Below, piece by piece: positions 63,701 to 64,000 of a stretch of 64,000 nucleotides of DNA. The position numbers and the translations under genes are program-made. Source of the stretch: Flavobacteriales bacterium (GTDB taxonomy: Bacteria > Bacteroidota > Bacteroidia > Flavobacteriales_F > PHOS-HE28); contig CP129489.1 in the NCBI GenBank assembly GCA_030584065.1, positions 2,709,497 through 2,773,496 of the forward strand, read 5' to 3'. The notes beneath the pieces are model-generated. The model had not been told where the DNA came from. It made no database searches and was given only the letters and a program-made list of their open reading frames with translations. Positions within the stretch are counted from its first letter, which is position 1. Each line of letters opens with the position of its first letter.

Positions 63701-64000
63701 CGTGGCCAAGACGCATCCGTTCGCATCCGTCACCGTAAGCGCATAGGCGCCGGGGCAGAGGCCCGTCGCATCCGGCGTGCCCTGGCCGCTCCCGGGCTCC
63801 GGCTGCCAATCGTATTGGTACGGCGCAGCGCCGCCCGTCACGGTTGCTGTGGCCGTGCCGTCGCAGAGTCCGCCGCAGCTGGCCGGCGTTGTCGTCAGGT
63901 CCACCACGATGGGCGGCGGCTCTATGATGGTGAAGGTGATGAGCGTGTCGCAGCCCGCCGCATCCGAGACCAGCACCGTATAGTTGCCGGGACAGAGGTC
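57713..64000 (-). CDS. Giant SprB-repeat adhesin with T9SS type B domain (5' end outside window)
   Basis: At least 2095 residues are visible, and the frame is open at the window edge. It contains 23 complete SprB-type repeats of 76-81 residues (pattern C-x3-CDGTxTVxxTGGxxPYxxxW ... GLCxGxYxVxxTDAxGC) and one partial. About 150 residues of PKD-like and linker sequence follow, then the last 87 residues with NGFTPNGDGWNDAWVI, VYNRWGELLFRSV and WDGRYNGGFVPVGTYYYVV, a type B sorting domain. SprB is the main gliding adhesin of Flavobacterium; a homologous role in adhesion is likely but unproven. Confidence 0.88.
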   Translation of the reverse strand, partial: DLCPGNYTVLVSDAAGCDTLITFTIIEPPPIVVDLTTTPASCGGLCDGTATATVTGGAAPYQYDWQPEPGSGQGTPDATGLCPGAYALTVTDANGCVLATPFTISTPSGIDAQGTVTDASCGNSCDGAIAVTTAGGLPPYTYTWSPEPGTGQGTPNAGGLCAGVWTLQITDAAQCDTVLLFTVDEPDPILPNGVSTDETCNGPCDGTVTVSPTGGVAPYTFTWDPPPPVGDGTNAGSGLCPGTWSVTITDASGCDTTAVFEVLPKVPVTNNLVWTDATCPNTCSGTASVTPAGGIPPYTIVWVPEPPTGQGTTAVSGLCIGLWEVQVFDAVGCVGATPFFIGAPPPFDAGLAVSPEDCTAPCTGSATVTPTGGTGAITILWSPEPGGGQGTTTATGLCAGTPYTVTLTDASGCDSTFTFTVDPFTPIAPNSSSTPVSCAGFCDGTATVGPTGGAGPYSFLWSPGGQDTPQVSGLCEGVYTVTITDANGCSIDAQVLITGPAPIAGNAAVSDISCNGECDGAIALNVTGGVAPYTYAWTPTPPNGPGQASATGLCAGTWEAVVTDATGCSTTLAFTLTEPDALALSVAVTPSECQVCIGTAAATVSGGTAPLTVEWYSAAGSLIGAGLSVSDLCAGVYTAVLTDASGCSVQQAVAVTDAAGEDITAVDGATSCPNACDGSVSVDLVCADAPCVIAWFDGQGNDLNANGTALSGLCPGDYLVQVTNASGCVSIDTATVAAPSPTDLLVSSEPVSCAGACDGTATVGVSGGTPPYTFTWSPEPGGGQGTPQATQLCPGVYTVLISDGGGCDTTAQVLITEPALLAVGSVVIGASCAGQCDGSITLNITGGTAPYGIAWSPQPPGGQGGLPAAFGLCPGDWTVVITDANGCSYTETYTITEPQPLQVAVSTVPSTCPNCDGQATAAITGGTPPYTAEWSLGGTVVATGESATGLCGGLYTLAVSDINGCSSTQLVQVSDGNADPLTPVNGQTTCGNTCDGEVSVSFTCSAPPCNLVWYDATGNVLATNQGALTGLCVGAYTAELTNGNGCVSFATAEVTPSQAIIPNLSSSPVTCAGACDGTATVGPTGGVAPYTFLWSPGGEDTPQLTGLCTGVYTVLISDASQCDTTVQVLITEPQPLAVTATVQEVQCAGDCNGAITAAVTGGVAPYAYAWSPEPPAGQGTNAISGLCPGTWTLTVTDAGGCILAEDFVLVEPAPVQAVITVTESACGVCNGTAAAAPVGGTASYFTTWLSGGAIIGTGDSISGLCAGFYQAIVADANLCADTVLVAISDTDGEQLTLADGITSCPGDCDGTASVDFTCAEPLCSIAWFDASGTDLGQTGSTATGLCAGLYLVQVTNGLGCITIDTAFVTEPDPIVPNLGTTAVSCAGLCDGSATVGPTGGQAPYVFLWAPGGEDMPQVTDLCAGAYSITITDQAGCSITQDVLITEPQPLAVAGTIVPITCNGACDGAITADASGGTQPYAYSWSPEPGGDPTLPAITGLCAGDWTVTVTDGNGCTTSATFAITDPPLLEVQVATTDNICFGDCTGTATSVVSGGAAPYTLIWRDGAGSIVAQDVPDLGALCAGDYSLEVTDANGCTINAPFTITQGDAIEANLTWTNETCFGPCDGTAAIAPSGGTGPFTISWSPEPGTGQGTEQVTGLCAGDNSVTITDALGCDTTYTFTVLPYTDIADNAAVTDVQCNAACDGSIVLSPTGGIGNFTYNWSPVPPNGQGNDSATGLCPGTWQVIIGDDVGCSFTFTYAINEPSPLSLNVDQVTDASCADAADGAVAVTIGGGTPAYETAWSGPGGFASTDEDISGLAPGDYSITVTDANGCTITQQVTVAALSTVVADAGADLTECFGVAITLDGSQSTGALTYQWLDDQGDVIGTDPVLALPGLANGSYTFTLIVADGPCTDSDAVTVTVLDLPIADAGPDQTIFLSGTATLGGSPTGPQGAVFLWSPDSLLSSATVPDPVADPPSTTWFTVLVTAPNGCVALDSVLVTVVPEVVIPNGFTPNGDGWNDAWVIDFIDLFPESEVEVYNRWGELLFRSVGYRTPWDGRYNGGFVPVGTYYYVVKLNDPRFPDAFTGPLTVIR
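58427..63880 (-). repeat. Array of 23 complete SprB-type protein repeats
   Basis: Counted from the conserved C-x3-CDG start to the end of the last unit. Units 7-20 follow a higher-order order A-B-C-D, A-B-C-D, A-B-C-D, A-B. The last unit (24) lacks the CDG cysteine. Confidence 0.88.
59387..62692 (-). repeat. Four-unit higher-order repeat inside the SprB-type array
   Basis: Copy 1 at 61748-62692 (units 7-10), copy 2 at 60794-61747 (units 11-14), copy 3 at 59852-60793 (units 15-18), half copy at 59387-59851 (units 19-20). About 945 bp per copy. A has GTATVG and mostly SPGGxDTP, B has CDGxI, C is a short unit with C-x2-C spacing, D has SVDFTCAxPxC with an extra Cys pair. Confidence 0.8.

Noticed and set aside
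58427-63880. Assembly collapse or duplication error in the SprB-type array
   Set aside because: Units are diverged at many positions and the reading frame is intact throughout, so it looks like real protein repeats; copy number still deserves long-read confirmation.

Overview
The window is a high-GC chromosomal segment from a member of the Bacteroidota, most likely a Flavobacteriales-like lineage. Lineage markers are type IX secretion (T9SS) sorting domains of type A and type B, PorP/SprF-like outer-membrane proteins, a PorE-like OmpA protein, SprB repeats, an HU-CCDC81/SPOR protein, a GT117 (DUF2723) membrane protein, and promoters of the TAnnTTTG type with no visible Shine-Dalgarno pattern. 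Coding density is very high: genes often overlap by 4 bp (ATGA) and almost no gene-free stretch exceeds 200 bp. The single stretch above 300 bp (40529-40944) holds a tRNA-Gln, two hairpins and a promoter. No CRISPR array, insertion sequence, prophage or rRNA was seen.

Layout. 1-3971: tail of an FtsX/LolC-type permease, dusB, an ExbB - 4-TM protein - ExbD - ExbD cluster that would energise TonB-dependent transport, and tRNA-Ser(GGA). 4100-13448: ansA/TatD, a heptosyltransferase-like GT9 with a coupled unknown gene, a c-type cytochrome lipoprotein, an acyl-CoA thioesterase, two small unknowns, an HU-CCDC81/SPOR protein, kdsB and a polytopic GT-C-like membrane protein coupled to a TonB-dependent receptor (13448-15877). 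16089-24862: dprA, gdhA, a seven-repeat delta-60 propeller with a T9SS tail, a bacilliredoxin, a large secreted M36 metalloprotease and a DUF1801 protein. 24857-32102: tadA, a haem/copper monooxygenase-like secreted protein, recJ, two very small genes, udk, and yicC-gmk-nadD. 32124-40782: EamA transporter, a flippase-like membrane protein with an EF-hand-like insertion, a trans-sulfuration PLP enzyme, PPK2, a DUF4345-like protein, and the aspS - deaminase - membrane protein - MtfA-like run, then tRNA-Gln(TTG).

40945-64000 is the most distinctive part. A GT117 membrane protein and a polysaccharide deacetylase are followed by about 19 kb on the minus strand that forms a surface-adhesin locus. 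A giant SprB-repeat protein (at least 2095 residues, 5' end beyond the window) is followed 4 bp later by a PorP/SprF-like gene. A second giant protein (2849 residues: signal peptide, CUB-like domain, 31 Cys-containing repeats, type B sorting domain) overlaps a second PorP/SprF-like gene, which is followed 2 bp later by a PorE-like gene (TPR, PD40 propeller, carboxypeptidase-regulatory domain, OmpA C-terminal domain). By analogy with SprB/SprF and PorP/PorE, each giant protein is probably exported by the T9SS with its neighbouring SprF-like partner.

The most interesting structure is inside those two giants. The SprB-repeat protein shows a four-unit higher-order repeat (classes A-B-C-D, repeated three times and then half). 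In the 31-repeat protein, an extra cysteine pair co-occurs perfectly in six units. Other signals worth a second look are a window-wide TAnnTTYG promoter box that often sits only a few bases upstream of the start codon (possible leaderless mRNAs), and the EF-hand-like loop in the flippase-like protein.
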